The notes under the pieces are model-generated. The model did not search any database and was not told the origin of the DNA. It saw only the letters and a list, made by a program, of their open reading frames with translations. 64,000 bases of DNA from Microbacterium murale. GTDB taxonomy: Bacteria; Actinomycetota; Actinomycetes; Actinomycetales; Microbacteriaceae. The stretch covers positions 295,623 through 359,622 of the forward strand of contig NZ_BMCM01000003.1 in the NCBI RefSeq assembly GCF_014635185.1, read 5' to 3'. This document shows, piece after piece, positions 18,188 to 26,201 of this stretch (positions within the stretch are counted from its first letter, which is position 1; the number at the start of each line of letters is the position of its first letter). The position numbers were made by a program, and so were the translations under genes.

Positions 18188-18595
18188 TCATACGGCGGGC
18201 TCCTCGACACGCAGTCGGGCGGCTCGAACTGCTCGCACGGCTGCACTCGGGACCAGGTCATCGGTGCGTCGAGGATGCACCCATCGAGGCGTGTAGCGGT
18301 TCGTGCTGCTCTCCCGTTCCACCTCGGGACCGCCCAGGCGCAGTTTCCATAATCGAACCGACACGGCGAAGTAGACGGCCTCACGATCCGGTCCGTTGTC
18401 GACATCGAGACGGTCGAGGACGTCGCCCTCAAGCCCGGTCTCCTCGAGAAGCTCGCGACGACAGGCCTGCTCAGGGGTCTCACCGGGTTCGATACCGCCG
18501 CCGGGCAATACCGAGTAGCGTCTGCCGTCCTTCTCACGAGCGATCACGAGGAGCGCGCCGTCATTGAGGACAACGGCGACTGCGCGAACGCTCAT
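18188..18595 (-). CDS. NUDIX hydrolase
   Basis: A 135-residue NUDIX protein. The NUDIX box reads GGGIEPGETPEQACRRELLEE and fits the GX5EX7REUXEEXGU pattern near residues 31-53, so metal-dependent pyrophosphohydrolysis is expected. The N-terminus VRAVAVVLNDGALLVIAREKDGRRY is the usual first strand pair. Substrate not known. Its 5' end lies 44 bp from a second, divergent NUDIX gene. Confidence 0.92.
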   Translation of the reverse strand: MSVRAVAVVLNDGALLVIAREKDGRRYSVLPGGGIEPGETPEQACRRELLEETGLEGDVLDRLDVDNGPDREAVYFAVSVRLWKLRLGGPEVERESSTNRYTPRWVHPRRTDDLVPSAAVRAVRAARLRVEEPAV

Positions 18596-18639
18596 GGTCC
18601 GACTTTAATGGCTGCCGGCGCGCCCCTACGCTGGACGGC

Positions 18640-19101
18640 ATGCCTATCTCTGCGTACATCCGGTCGCTGCGAGAGCGGATCGGCCAAGATCTGCTGCTGC
18701 TCCCAGCGGTGTCCGCAGTGATCGTCGATGACGACGGTCGGATTCTGCTCGCCCGATCGCACGGCGACGATCAGTGGGCCTTGATCGGAGGCGGCATCGA
18801 GCCGGGGGAGGAACCGAGCGCCTCGATAGCCCGCGAGGTGCGAGAAGAACTCGGTGTGGAGGCGACCGTCGGCCAGATCGTCGGGGTCTATGGCGGCGAT
18901 GCGATGTTCATCACCTATGCGAACGGTGATCGCTGCGCATACGTGACCACGGCGTATGCGTGCCGCCTCGCGCCCGGTCCTCTCGTTCTCGAAGAGAGTG
19001 AACTTCGCGATGTCGGCTGGTTCGAACCGTCCGAGATCTCGAAGCTCGACACGCAGCCGTACGTCGAGCGGATCCTCGTCGACGCCGGCGTACCGATCTG
19101 A
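18640..19101 (+). CDS. NUDIX hydrolase
   Basis: A 153-residue NUDIX protein with an N-terminal helical extension (MPISAYIRSLRERIGQDLLLLP) that is typical of ADP-ribose-pyrophosphatase-like members. The NUDIX box is GGGIEPGEEPSASIAREVRE followed by ELG, with all catalytic glutamates present. VVGVYGGDAMFITYANGD is the substrate-loop region. It shares a 44-bp divergent promoter region with the NUDIX gene at 18188-18595, but the two proteins are different subfamilies rather than recent duplicates. Confidence 0.92.
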   Translation: MPISAYIRSLRERIGQDLLLLPAVSAVIVDDDGRILLARSHGDDQWALIGGGIEPGEEPSASIAREVREELGVEATVGQIVGVYGGDAMFITYANGDRCAYVTTAYACRLAPGPLVLEESELRDVGWFEPSEISKLDTQPYVERILVDAGVPI

Positions 19102-19130
19102 CCGCACAGTTGGAGGCATCGAGAGACCGT

Positions 19131-19364
19131 CTATGCCGAACCACCGGACGGACCAGATAGGTCGCGCAGGATCGCCGACACGATCTCGTCGGTCGTCGAC
19201 TCGGGGCCGATGCGTTGTTCTTTGAACCAGGGGAGTGGTTGCCAGCCGTCGTGCCATTCACGGATCTTCTCCTCGCCGACGACGCTTCCGAGCGGACGCT
19301 TGTCGCACTGGGGAAGCGCGACTTCTGACTTCTCGTGATTCTGATGGGTGAACGTGTTATCCAT
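19131..19364 (-). CDS. small hypothetical protein
   Basis: A possible 77-residue protein from ATG 19364. It has a histidine-rich start and a tryptophan-containing centre (EKIREWHDGWQPLPWFKEQRIG) followed by TTDEIVSAILRDL. The composition is protein-like and unlike the antisense of a neighbouring gene, and it fills a gap otherwise without coding. The ribosome-binding site is weak (GTGTGAAA). A GTG two codons upstream (19370) is an alternative start. I do not recognise a family. It could be a fragment of a larger gene. Confidence 0.4.
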   Translation of the reverse strand: MDNTFTHQNHEKSEVALPQCDKRPLGSVVGEEKIREWHDGWQPLPWFKEQRIGPESTTDEIVSAILRDLSGPSGGSA

Positions 19365-19434
19365 TTTCACACTAATCGTCCACGGCGACGGGGGAGTGGT
19401 GCGTCGATCGACTTGCAGACGTAGTCTCGAAGGT

Positions 19435-19902
19435 ATGAGCATCGAGACGTCTCAGATCACCGACTACCTCGATCGCTACGCCGCAACGCTGTCCCAGTTC
19501 AACGCGGAAGGCGCCGCCGAGTTGTGGTCGACTCCCGGCATGATCGCGGACGATCGATTCTCGGGCGTGCTGGAATCACGCGACAAGATGGTCGATGGAT
19601 TGAAGCAGTCCTATCCGCTCTACCAGCGTCTGGGGCTCGCCTCGGTGGGATACGAACTCGTCGAGGAGAACCATCTGTCGGAAGCACTCGTGCTCGCCCG
19701 CGTGCACTGGCTCTTCCTCGATGCCAACGGTGATGAACTGACTGACAGCAACAGTTACTGCCTGCTCCGAAACGAAGAGTCGGGATTGCGGGCATGCGTG
19801 TGCGTGGAATCCGATTCAGCCGAGAAACTACAAGCCCTCGCGACCGCGCGAGCGATCGACCTGATGCTTCCGACTCGAAAGCGTGCGCCGATCTGCGCAT
19901 AG
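19435..19902 (+). CDS. SnoaL-like / NTF2-like domain protein
   Basis: A 155-residue protein with the cone-shaped NTF2/SnoaL fold pattern: an N-terminal helix (QITDYLDRYAATLSQFNAEGAAELWSTPGMIADD), a short strand plus helix (SRDKMVDGLKQSYPLYQRLGL), and then three long strands (ALVLARVHWLFLDANGDEL, SNSYCLLRNEESGLRACVCVE). Members act as small-molecule binders, isomerases or stress-related proteins, and this one has no assignable catalytic residues. ATG 19435 is preceded by CGAAGGT. It is the last ordinary gene before the accessory region. Confidence 0.7.
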   Translation: MSIETSQITDYLDRYAATLSQFNAEGAAELWSTPGMIADDRFSGVLESRDKMVDGLKQSYPLYQRLGLASVGYELVEENHLSEALVLARVHWLFLDANGDELTDSNSYCLLRNEESGLRACVCVESDSAEKLQALATARAIDLMLPTRKRAPICA

Positions 19903-19935
19903 AGTGATTACTACTGGTGACCCGGCGTAATCGTG

Positions 19936-19959
19936 ACCGGCGTATTCGCTGTCGAGAAC
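19936..19959 (+). repeat. direct repeat, left copy (candidate element edge)
   Basis: ACCGGCGTATTCGC followed, after three bases, by CGAGAAC. The same 14-mer, then six bases and CGAGAAC, occurs in the same orientation at 31996-32022. The two copies bracket about 12 kb that includes a tyrosine recombinase gene near the right copy. They could be attachment-site cores or remnants of two related mobile genes. Confidence 0.5.
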
Positions 19960-20087
19960 GCCCGTCCGACACTCCGCCGAATACGTACCACACGCGTTTC
20001 GGTGCGGTTAGGTTTCGGCGGAGGGTTTCGGCGGGTCACGCTTCGGCGTGTCGCGCGCTTGATGGTCCTCGTCGGCCTGGTCGCCAG

Positions 20088-20099
20088 AAACGATCGTTT
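20088..20099. promoter_or_regulatory. 12-bp palindrome AAACGATCGTTT, left copy
   Basis: A perfect 12-bp palindrome set in GCCAG-AAACGATCGTTT-TTGGCT. A second copy in nearly the same setting (GCCAC-AAACGATCGTTT-CCGGCT) lies at 27138. It looks like an operator for a LacI- or GntR-type dimer or the binding core of a mobile-element end. No promoter is evident beside it. Confidence 0.45.
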
Positions 20100-20294
20100 T
20101 TGGCTTGCATGTCAAAGAGGTCTTTCGGCGCTGGCTGATAGGCGCTCTTGAACCGGAACACCCATTCCCGCGCGATTTATGCACGTCGACGCCACGAAGA
20201 ACGGCTCGACCCGTGAGCGATTCGGCCGGGCACTCAACCCCCGCGATCGTAAGGGCCGCGCCGATCGAACCCGACACGTGCCGTTTCCTGATGA

Positions 20295-20954
20295 TTAGTG
20301 CCCGTCGAAAACACGCATGGCATCGCGGATGTGAGCCTCGGCGAGGCGTTGCGCTTCGGTCGCGGTGCCCTCGTGCAATGCGTCGGCGATCAGACCGTGT
20401 TGTCTGGCGGCTTCGCGGGCCCAATCGGCATGCTCGAGGTTGAGGGATGTCGACACTGCCAGTCGAGCGATCGTGCGACGGTGGGCGTCGACGACGAACT
20501 CATTGCCGCTCGCCTCGACGATGAGGGTGTGGAAGTGCATGTTCGATTCGGTCGCGCTGACGCGGTCGCCCTCCGTCACGGCAGAAGCGAACTGCTGCGC
20601 GGACTCTTTCAACTCTCGGAACCACGCCGGCGCAATGAGGCCCTGGCTCGCGCGCTGGGCTGTGAGCTCGGTCGAGAAGCCCTCGAGGTTGCCGCGAAAC
20701 GCGAACAGCGCTCGTAGGGCGTCCCGGTCGAGGCCGGCGACGACCACGCCCCGTGCGGCGGGGATCACCAGGCCCTCGGCGAGCATGCGCCCCAGCGCCT
20801 CCCGGACTGGAGTGCGGCTGACGCCTAATTCTTCCGCCAGTGCCGCTTCGGGTAGGCGGTCGCCCGAGGCGTAAGTGCCATTGAGAAAGCGCGTCCAGAG
20901 TGCGTCATAGACGACGCCGGTTGAACCGGGGCTCTTGCGGTCGACGGTGGCCAT
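20295..20954 (-). CDS. GntR family transcriptional regulator (FCD type)
   Basis: A 219-residue GntR regulator of the FadR/FCD subfamily. The N-terminal winged helix-turn-helix is clear: LWTRFLNGTYASGDRLPEAALAEELGVSRTPVREALGRMLAEGLV, about residues 19-65. The helical C-terminal ligand domain has the FCD metal/ligand histidines in NMHFHTLIVEASGN and the later REAARQHGLIADAL...AHIRDAM. It is divergent from the catabolic operon with a 79-bp shared promoter region that contains a GTGCATGCAC palindrome. It is therefore the likely local repressor, relieved by a pathway intermediate. Confidence 0.92.
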   Translation of the reverse strand: MATVDRKSPGSTGVVYDALWTRFLNGTYASGDRLPEAALAEELGVSRTPVREALGRMLAEGLVIPAARGVVVAGLDRDALRALFAFRGNLEGFSTELTAQRASQGLIAPAWFRELKESAQQFASAVTEGDRVSATESNMHFHTLIVEASGNEFVVDAHRRTIARLAVSTSLNLEHADWAREAARQHGLIADALHEGTATEAQRLAEAHIRDAMRVFDGH

Positions 20955-20986
20955 TCCTGCAGCATACTAAAAATACTCAGCATCCA

Positions 20987-21015
20987 TTGCATACAGTGCA
21001 TGCACGTCGTATAGT
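20987..21015 (+). promoter_or_regulatory. promoter and probable GntR operator of the catabolic operon
   Basis: TTGCAT (20987-20992), a 17-bp spacer and TATAGT (21010-21015) form a good sigma-70-type promoter facing the TSUP gene, whose GGAGGAGG ribosome-binding site and ATG follow. The spacer contains the perfect palindrome GTGCATGCAC (20996-21005), placed where a bound regulator would block polymerase. The divergently transcribed GntR gene is the obvious candidate regulator. Confidence 0.65.
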
Positions 21016-21033
21016 CATCCGGAGGAGGCCAAG

Positions 21034-21804
21034 ATGGAGCCGATCTCGATGATCATGATCGCCGCAGCCGGTTTCGCCGGCGGCGCGATCAACGCGCTGG
21101 CAGGCGGTGGCTCTTTGGTGACCTTTCCCGCACTGCTTGCGATCGGCCTGCCGCCGATCGCGGCGAACATCACGAATACGGCCGCGGCTCTGCCGGGATA
21201 TGTGGGTGGTGTGTGGGGCTACCGGAGGGAGCTTGCGGGGCACGGGCGGCGCATCGTTGTACTCGGGGCGGTCACGGCCGTCGGCGCGATGGCGGGCTCC
21301 GCTCTCCTCTTGCTCGGCAACGAGGACGTCTTCACGGCGGTGATTCCGTGGCTGATCCTTCTCTCCGTTGTGCTGCTGGCCGTTCAGCCCTACCTCGCTT
21401 CTGTCGTGAGTCGACGTGTGGACAAGTCCGCGCCGCACGGACCGAAGCTCCGCGGTGCGAGCTGGGGGCAGTTCGGCGTGGCCGTGTACGGCGGGTACTT
21501 CAACGCCGGCCTCGGAATCATGATGCTCGGCGTCCTCGGGGTCTTCCTCAGTGATTCACTGCAGAAGCTGAATGCGCTGAAAAGCGTGCTTTCCGTCGTG
21601 GCCAGCGCCGTCTCGCTCGGATTCTTCGCGGTCTTCGCGACCGTCTCCTGGCCGGAGGCGGCCATCATGGCAATCGCCGGTCTGATCGGCGGCTGGTCGG
21701 GTGCAGCCGTCGGTCGCCGTCTTCCCGTCGCACTACTCCGCTGGTCGATCGTGACCTTCGGTTTCATCATCTTCATCGTCCTGTTGGTGGATCATGCTTC
21801 CTGA
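21034..21804 (+). CDS. TSUP family (TauE/SafE) membrane permease
   Basis: A 256-residue integral membrane protein of the sulfite exporter TauE/SafE family, with about eight hydrophobic segments. It begins MIMIAAAGFAGGAINALAGGGSLVTFPALLAIGLPP, the repeat signature of the family (G-G-x-I-N-x-x-x-G-G-G), and repeats it as YGGYFNAGLGIMMLGVLG in the second half. Members move small organic acids or sulfonates. Here it is the first gene of the operon, so it probably exports or imports an organic-acid intermediate. It overlaps the amidohydrolase gene by 11 bp. Confidence 0.88.
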   Translation: MEPISMIMIAAAGFAGGAINALAGGGSLVTFPALLAIGLPPIAANITNTAAALPGYVGGVWGYRRELAGHGRRIVVLGAVTAVGAMAGSALLLLGNEDVFTAVIPWLILLSVVLLAVQPYLASVVSRRVDKSAPHGPKLRGASWGQFGVAVYGGYFNAGLGIMMLGVLGVFLSDSLQKLNALKSVLSVVASAVSLGFFAVFATVSWPEAAIMAIAGLIGGWSGAAVGRRLPVALLRWSIVTFGFIIFIVLLVDHAS

Positions 21805-23122
21805 ACGCTCTGAGCTCCTCATTCGCAACGCCTACCTGGTGCCATTCGACGCCGACGTTCCGGAGGGCGAGGCTGACGTCCTCGTCCGCGGCGGAAAGAT
21901 CGCGGACATCGGCCATGATCTGATCCCACGGGGCGTCGAGGTCCTCGATGCGAAAGGAAGCCTGCTGCTTCCCGGATTCGTCGACACCCATTGGCACCTG
22001 TGGAACTCGCTGCTGAGGGGCACGGTGGGAGACGCACCAGGGCACGACTACTTCTCCGTCAAGCGCGGTCTGGCGCCGCATTTCGAGAAGGACGACTTCT
22101 ACTGGTCGGCACGTTTCGCGCTGGCGGAGGCCGTGCAGAACGGCATCACGACGGTCCACAACTGGGACCACAATGTGCGCGACGCCGACGACGTCGACGC
22201 GAACCTGAATGCGCAACTGGACTCAGGACTGCGCGGACGGTTCTCGTATGGACCCCGCGACTCGTTTGCGAACGATCAGGTGATGGACCTTCCAGGGCTG
22301 GATGCCGCCCGGGAACGGTGGTCGGCAGAACGGCTGGACGGCCGCATCCATTTCGGTGTGGCGCTGCGAGGGCCGTACCGCACCTCGACAGAACTCGCAG
22401 GCATCGAGTGGCGTGCGGCGCGCGAGCGCGGATTGCCGATCACGATGCACTGCGACCGCTGCCTGCGGGAAGCGGACTGCCGTTCCTGCGGTCTCACCCG
22501 CCTCGAGGACGAGGGCCTTCTCGGCTCGGACGTGCAGATCGTCCACGCCGTGCATGCGTCCCCCGAGGACGTCGCGGCCATGGCGCGATCCGGAGCCACC
22601 GTCTCGGTGAGCCCGCTGTCGGAGATGCGGACGATGGGGTTCCCCCGCGTCACGGAGTTCATCGAGGCGGGTGTCCTGACGTCGCTGTCGATCGACACGC
22701 TGGCGATGCCGGCAAGCGCCGACATGCTGGGCACGATCAGGGCCCTGGTCTCTTCCGAGCACGCTCGCACCGGGCGCGCGACTCTGACGCCGCGGATCGC
22801 CTTGGAGATGGCGACGATCCGCGCTGCCCGCGACCTCCGAATCGATGATGTCACCGGATCCGTGACGCCGGGAAAGCGCGCCGACCTGATCTTGATCGAC
22901 GCCTCGCATCCTTCGATGCTCCCCGCCGGAGATCCGGTGGAGAGTCTCGTCTACAACGGGTCTTCCGACGCGATCCACACGGTGATCTGCGACGGGCGGA
23001 TTCTGCAGCGATCCGGCCGCCTCGTGCAGGCATCCGCCCGAGAGGCGGTCACCACCGCGAACGAACGGCGGGATGCTCTCGTCGCCCGCGCACGTGCCGC
23101 CGGGACCTGGGACGGGGTGTGA
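21794..23122 (+). CDS. amidohydrolase family protein (cytosine deaminase/ATZ-TRZ-like)
   Basis: A 442-residue metal-dependent amidohydrolase of the deaminase/chlorohydrolase (COG0402) type. The metal ligands appear as FVDTHWHLWNSLLRG near residue 65, GITTVHNWDHN near 120, ITMHCDR near 218, IVHAVHAS near 252 and LSIDTLAMP near 300. The last differs from the usual GTDGxAS, so the active-site pocket is unusual. The C-terminal beta domain is TGSVTPGKRADLILID. Relatives deaminate or hydrolyse purine, pyrimidine and triazine rings. The compound here is unknown. It starts inside the TSUP gene and is followed closely by the fumarylpyruvate-hydrolase-like gene. Confidence 0.88.
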   Translation: MLPERSELLIRNAYLVPFDADVPEGEADVLVRGGKIADIGHDLIPRGVEVLDAKGSLLLPGFVDTHWHLWNSLLRGTVGDAPGHDYFSVKRGLAPHFEKDDFYWSARFALAEAVQNGITTVHNWDHNVRDADDVDANLNAQLDSGLRGRFSYGPRDSFANDQVMDLPGLDAARERWSAERLDGRIHFGVALRGPYRTSTELAGIEWRAARERGLPITMHCDRCLREADCRSCGLTRLEDEGLLGSDVQIVHAVHASPEDVAAMARSGATVSVSPLSEMRTMGFPRVTEFIEAGVLTSLSIDTLAMPASADMLGTIRALVSSEHARTGRATLTPRIALEMATIRAARDLRIDDVTGSVTPGKRADLILIDASHPSMLPAGDPVESLVYNGSSDAIHTVICDGRILQRSGRLVQASAREAVTTANERRDALVARARAAGTWDGV

Positions 23123-23177
23123 CATGTCGCAGCCGCACGTACATGAACATTCGCGCAGTGCGATAACCGGAAGAGAA

Positions 23178-23888
23178 ATGGAGTCACCCGTGGAACCGAA
23201 ATGGACGCTTGATCCGACATTGGTCCCGATCATCGACACGCCCCTCGGGTTTCCCGTGCGGCGCGTCTACTGCGTCGGACGGAACTACGTCGACCACATC
23301 CTCGAGATGAAAGAGGGAGACGAGCGCGATGATCCCTTCTTCTTCCAGAAGCCGGCTGACGCGGTCGCTCTCAACGGAGCCGAGATCGCGTACCCGGCAG
23401 CGACCGACGATTTCCAGTTCGAAGGCGAACTCGTCGTGGCGATCGGCGCTCGCCTTCGCAACGGCACACCGGACGACGCTATGGCGAGCGTGTTCGGGTT
23501 CGCAGCCGGGATCGACCTCACGCGTCGTGACCTGCAGCGCGATTCAGTCACGAGAGCGCGTCCCTGGGAACCGGGCAAGTCCTTCGACCAGTCGGCACCG
23601 TGCGGCCCGATCGTGCCGCGCGATCAGGTTCTCGACATCCAAGGCGCAACACTGACGCTCGACGTCAACGGACAGCAGCGGCAACGCACGGACTTGAATC
23701 TCATGATCTGGTCGGTGCCGGAAGTCGTGGCCCGGCTCAGTCAGCTGTACACGCTGGAGCCCGGCGATCTGATCTTCACCGGAACGCCTGCCGGCGTTTC
23801 CGCCATCACCCCGGGCGACACCGTGACCGTGCAGATCTCGGAGCTTCCGTCGCTGTCGATTGTCATCACGAAAGGCGAAGAGTCATGA
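23178..23888 (+). CDS. fumarylacetoacetate hydrolase family protein, fumarylpyruvate-hydrolase-like
   Basis: A 236-residue FAH-fold protein. The start of the fold, RRVYCVGRNYVDHILEM, and PFFFQKPADAVALNG are the hallmarks of the fumarylpyruvate hydrolase branch. The metal ligands follow as DFQFEGELVVAIG and FAAGIDLTRRDLQ. Members cleave C-C bonds in acylpyruvates or isomerise/decarboxylate related dioic acids. I prefer ATG 23178, which follows CGGAAGAG. The ATG at 23124, two bases after the upstream stop, is an alternative that adds 18 residues with no family resemblance. The stop overlaps the next gene (ATGA). Confidence 0.87.
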   Translation: MESPVEPKWTLDPTLVPIIDTPLGFPVRRVYCVGRNYVDHILEMKEGDERDDPFFFQKPADAVALNGAEIAYPAATDDFQFEGELVVAIGARLRNGTPDDAMASVFGFAAGIDLTRRDLQRDSVTRARPWEPGKSFDQSAPCGPIVPRDQVLDIQGATLTLDVNGQQRQRTDLNLMIWSVPEVVARLSQLYTLEPGDLIFTGTPAGVSAITPGDTVTVQISELPSLSIVITKGEES

Positions 23889-24787
23889 GACCGAGCGAGC
23901 GACTGGCGTACAGCCCCGTATCGGAACGCGCCCCCCTCACGCTGCCGGACGGCAAGAAGGTCGCCGTGTGGGTCATCGTCAACATCGAGGAGTGGAACGA
24001 TCAGGACGCGATGCCACGCACGGTGCTCACACCCCCGGCGGGCGGCGTGCCGACACCGGACGTACCGAACTGGGCCTGGCACGAGTACGGCAACCGGGTG
24101 GGCTTCTGGCGCCTTCTCGACGTTCTGGACAAGCACGAGATCCCCGTCGTCCTCGCCGTGAACGGCAGCGCCGTGCAGACGTACGCGGCGATAACGACCG
24201 CAGCGAAGGAACGGAACTGGGAGTTCATCGGGCACGGATACGGCCAGAAGAACATGCAGAAGGTGCCGGACGAGCGCGAAGACATCCGGCGCACTACGGA
24301 GGCCATCCGCGCTGCCACCGGGGCCGCACCTCGAGGCTGGCTCGGCCCGGGCCTGACCGAGACATGGGAAACACCGGACATCCTCGTCGAAGAGGGCTAC
24401 GAATACGTCTGCGATTGGGTCCTCGACGATCAGCCGGTGCAGCTGCAGACCCGAACGACACCCATCACCAACATCCCGTACACGCAGGAATGCAACGACG
24501 TCGCGATGATGCTCATCCAGCACCATCCCGCTCGTGAGTACCTGCAGCGCGCGACCGATCAGTTCAATCAGCTCGCCGATGACGCACACGACTCCGCACG
24601 CGTCATGGCCCTCGTCGTGCATCCGTACATCATGGCGGTCCCGCACCGACTCACGTACCTGGATCAGGCACTCGCCCACATTCGTGCGGACGACCGGTCG
24701 GTCTTCATGACCGGCGAGGAGATCCTCGATTGGCACCGTTCAAGCAACGCCCCGACACAGGTCAAAGGAGACCAAAATGACAAATGA
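23885..24787 (+). CDS. polysaccharide deacetylase family protein, PuuE allantoinase-like
   Basis: A 300-residue NodB/CE4-fold hydrolase of the branch that includes the metal-independent allantoinase PuuE. The telling segments are PNWAWHEYGNRVGFWRLLDVLDKHEIPVV near residue 60, EFIGHGYGQ near 115, and PRGWLGPGLTETWETPDIL near 155. VMALVVHPYIMAVPHR lies near 245. The family hydrolyses cyclic amides such as allantoin, so together with the amidohydrolase and NCS1 permease it points to opening of a nitrogen ring. It starts with an ATGA overlap from the FAH gene and overlaps the permease by 11 bp. Confidence 0.88.
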   Translation: MRPSERLAYSPVSERAPLTLPDGKKVAVWVIVNIEEWNDQDAMPRTVLTPPAGGVPTPDVPNWAWHEYGNRVGFWRLLDVLDKHEIPVVLAVNGSAVQTYAAITTAAKERNWEFIGHGYGQKNMQKVPDEREDIRRTTEAIRAATGAAPRGWLGPGLTETWETPDILVEEGYEYVCDWVLDDQPVQLQTRTTPITNIPYTQECNDVAMMLIQHHPAREYLQRATDQFNQLADDAHDSARVMALVVHPYIMAVPHRLTYLDQALAHIRADDRSVFMTGEEILDWHRSSNAPTQVKGDQNDK

Positions 24788-26201
24788 CATCGGCATGCCC
24801 GAATCACAGCGGGAGAAGCCTCCGCTCATCGAATGGGCCGGCCTCGCACCCGTCCCGCTCGCAGAACGCCACGGGAAGACCTGGCACGTGGGGGGACTGT
24901 GGTTCGCGGCGCAGCTCGTGCCCTCCGCAGTCTTCCTGGGCGTGCTCGGCCCCCAGCTCGGGCTGAGCTACTGGGCGGCACTCGCCGCGATCGTTCTGGG
25001 CAACGCGCTCGGCGCGCTCGGTCCATCGCTGATGTCTACGTACGGCCCGCTCACAGGAATGGCGACCCTCGCTCAGGCGCGCGCACTGTTCGGCCGTGCG
25101 ACCGGCGTGATCGGCATCCTGGCCGCCTTCACCAGTGTTGCCTTCATCGCCCTCGGAGCCGTGTTCGGTGCGCAGGCCCTGGAGGCCGCCTTTGGAATCA
25201 ACCAGTTCGTCGGCATTCTGCTTGTCTTCCTGCTCGAGGCGGTCATCAGCGTGGCTGGCTACCGCGTCCTTCACCAGTTCGAGAAGATCATGGCGTTCGT
25301 CGTCGCGGGCGGATTCGTCGTCGTCACCATCGCGGTGCTCGCAAGTCTGAGCACAACCCCTCAGGTCGCAGTGCCCGCTCCGACCGACACCGCGGGATCC
25401 TTCATCCTCCTGGCAGCGATCACCTTCGGATTTGCATTCGGCTGGTCGCACAACGCGCCCGACTACTCTCGCTACCTCCCCCAGAACTCATCACGAGTGA
25501 CTCTGTTCATCGCGACATACCTCGGCATCGGCCTCGCATGCGTGTGGATGCAACTGCTCGGACTCACCGCAGCCACCCTCCTGGCCGGCGCCAATCCGAT
25601 GCTCGCGATCTTCACACTCACAGGAGGAGGAGTGCTGGGCGCAATCATCATGATCACGATGTACCTGGGGGTGGTCGCCAACGCCGCCGTCGCGCAATAC
25701 TCGGCGGGCCTGCAGATTCTCGGGGCCGGCGTGCGCCTGCCGCGCCCGGTGGTCACCGCATTCGTTGCCGTTCTCGCCTTCCTGCTGACGCTCTACCTCA
25801 ACAGCGGCGACCTCAGTGAAACGTTCTCCAGTGTCCTGTTGCTCTCCACCTATTGGGTCGCACCATTCGTCGGCATATGGATGCTGGGTTGGCTGCCTGC
25901 TTCACGGTACGAAACAAGTCTTCGGGTCGCCGCGGTCCCCATGCAGCGGCTGAGGGTCGGGTGGGCCGCCGTCATCGCTTTGGCCGCGGGGTACGTCCTC
26001 TGCCTTCCGTTCTCAAGCACGGCAATCGGAGACGCAGTTGCCGCCACGGGGAGTCCGTTCGCTTGGCTCCTCGGTGGGATCTCACGCTCGGTGCTCGGCG
26101 GCGGAGACCTCGCCTACCCCGTCGGCATCGTCGTCGGGGTTGCCGTGTACTGGATGTGCATGAACATGCGCCAGTCTGAGATCAATTTGGAGAAGAAATG
26201 A
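24777..26201 (+). CDS. NCS1 family purine/cytosine permease
   Basis: A 474-residue, 12-helix NCS1 (nucleobase:cation symporter-1) transporter. GLAPVPLAERHGKTWHVGGLWFAAQL is the usual loop before helix 1. The following helices carry AIVLGNALGALGPSLMSTYGPLTGM and FGFAFGWSHNAPDYSRYLP, the family motifs for cation and base binding. Typical cargo is cytosine, purines, hydantoins, allantoin or pyridoxine. This is the best single hint that the operon feeds on a nitrogen heterocycle. Translationally coupled to both neighbours. Confidence 0.92.
   Translation: MTNDIGMPESQREKPPLIEWAGLAPVPLAERHGKTWHVGGLWFAAQLVPSAVFLGVLGPQLGLSYWAALAAIVLGNALGALGPSLMSTYGPLTGMATLAQARALFGRATGVIGILAAFTSVAFIALGAVFGAQALEAAFGINQFVGILLVFLLEAVISVAGYRVLHQFEKIMAFVVAGGFVVVTIAVLASLSTTPQVAVPAPTDTAGSFILLAAITFGFAFGWSHNAPDYSRYLPQNSSRVTLFIATYLGIGLACVWMQLLGLTAATLLAGANPMLAIFTLTGGGVLGAIIMITMYLGVVANAAVAQYSAGLQILGAGVRLPRPVVTAFVAVLAFLLTLYLNSGDLSETFSSVLLLSTYWVAPFVGIWMLGWLPASRYETSLRVAAVPMQRLRVGWAAVIALAAGYVLCLPFSSTAIGDAVAATGSPFAWLLGGISRSVLGGGDLAYPVGIVVGVAVYWMCMNMRQSEINLEKK

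Larger units (their letters stand above)
19903..20294. other. intergenic region at the left edge of the accessory stretch
   Basis: About 390 bp without a convincing gene. It contains two tandem near-copies, GTGACCCGGCGTAATC (19917) and GTGACCGGCGTATTCG (19933), a cluster of TTTCGGCGG repeats near 20016-20040, and the palindrome AAACGATCGTTT. A 72-codon open frame from GTG 19933 (VTGVFAVENARP...) exists but becomes arginine-rich and low-complexity. It may be the remnant of a mobile gene, because a second short stretch at 31990 encodes the same first residues (V-A-T-G-V-F-A...EN). Confidence 0.5.

Noticed and set aside
19933-20151. 72-codon open frame VTGVFAVENARP...
   Set aside because: Only the first residues recur elsewhere; the rest is low-complexity arginine/valine-rich sequence, so no gene is claimed.
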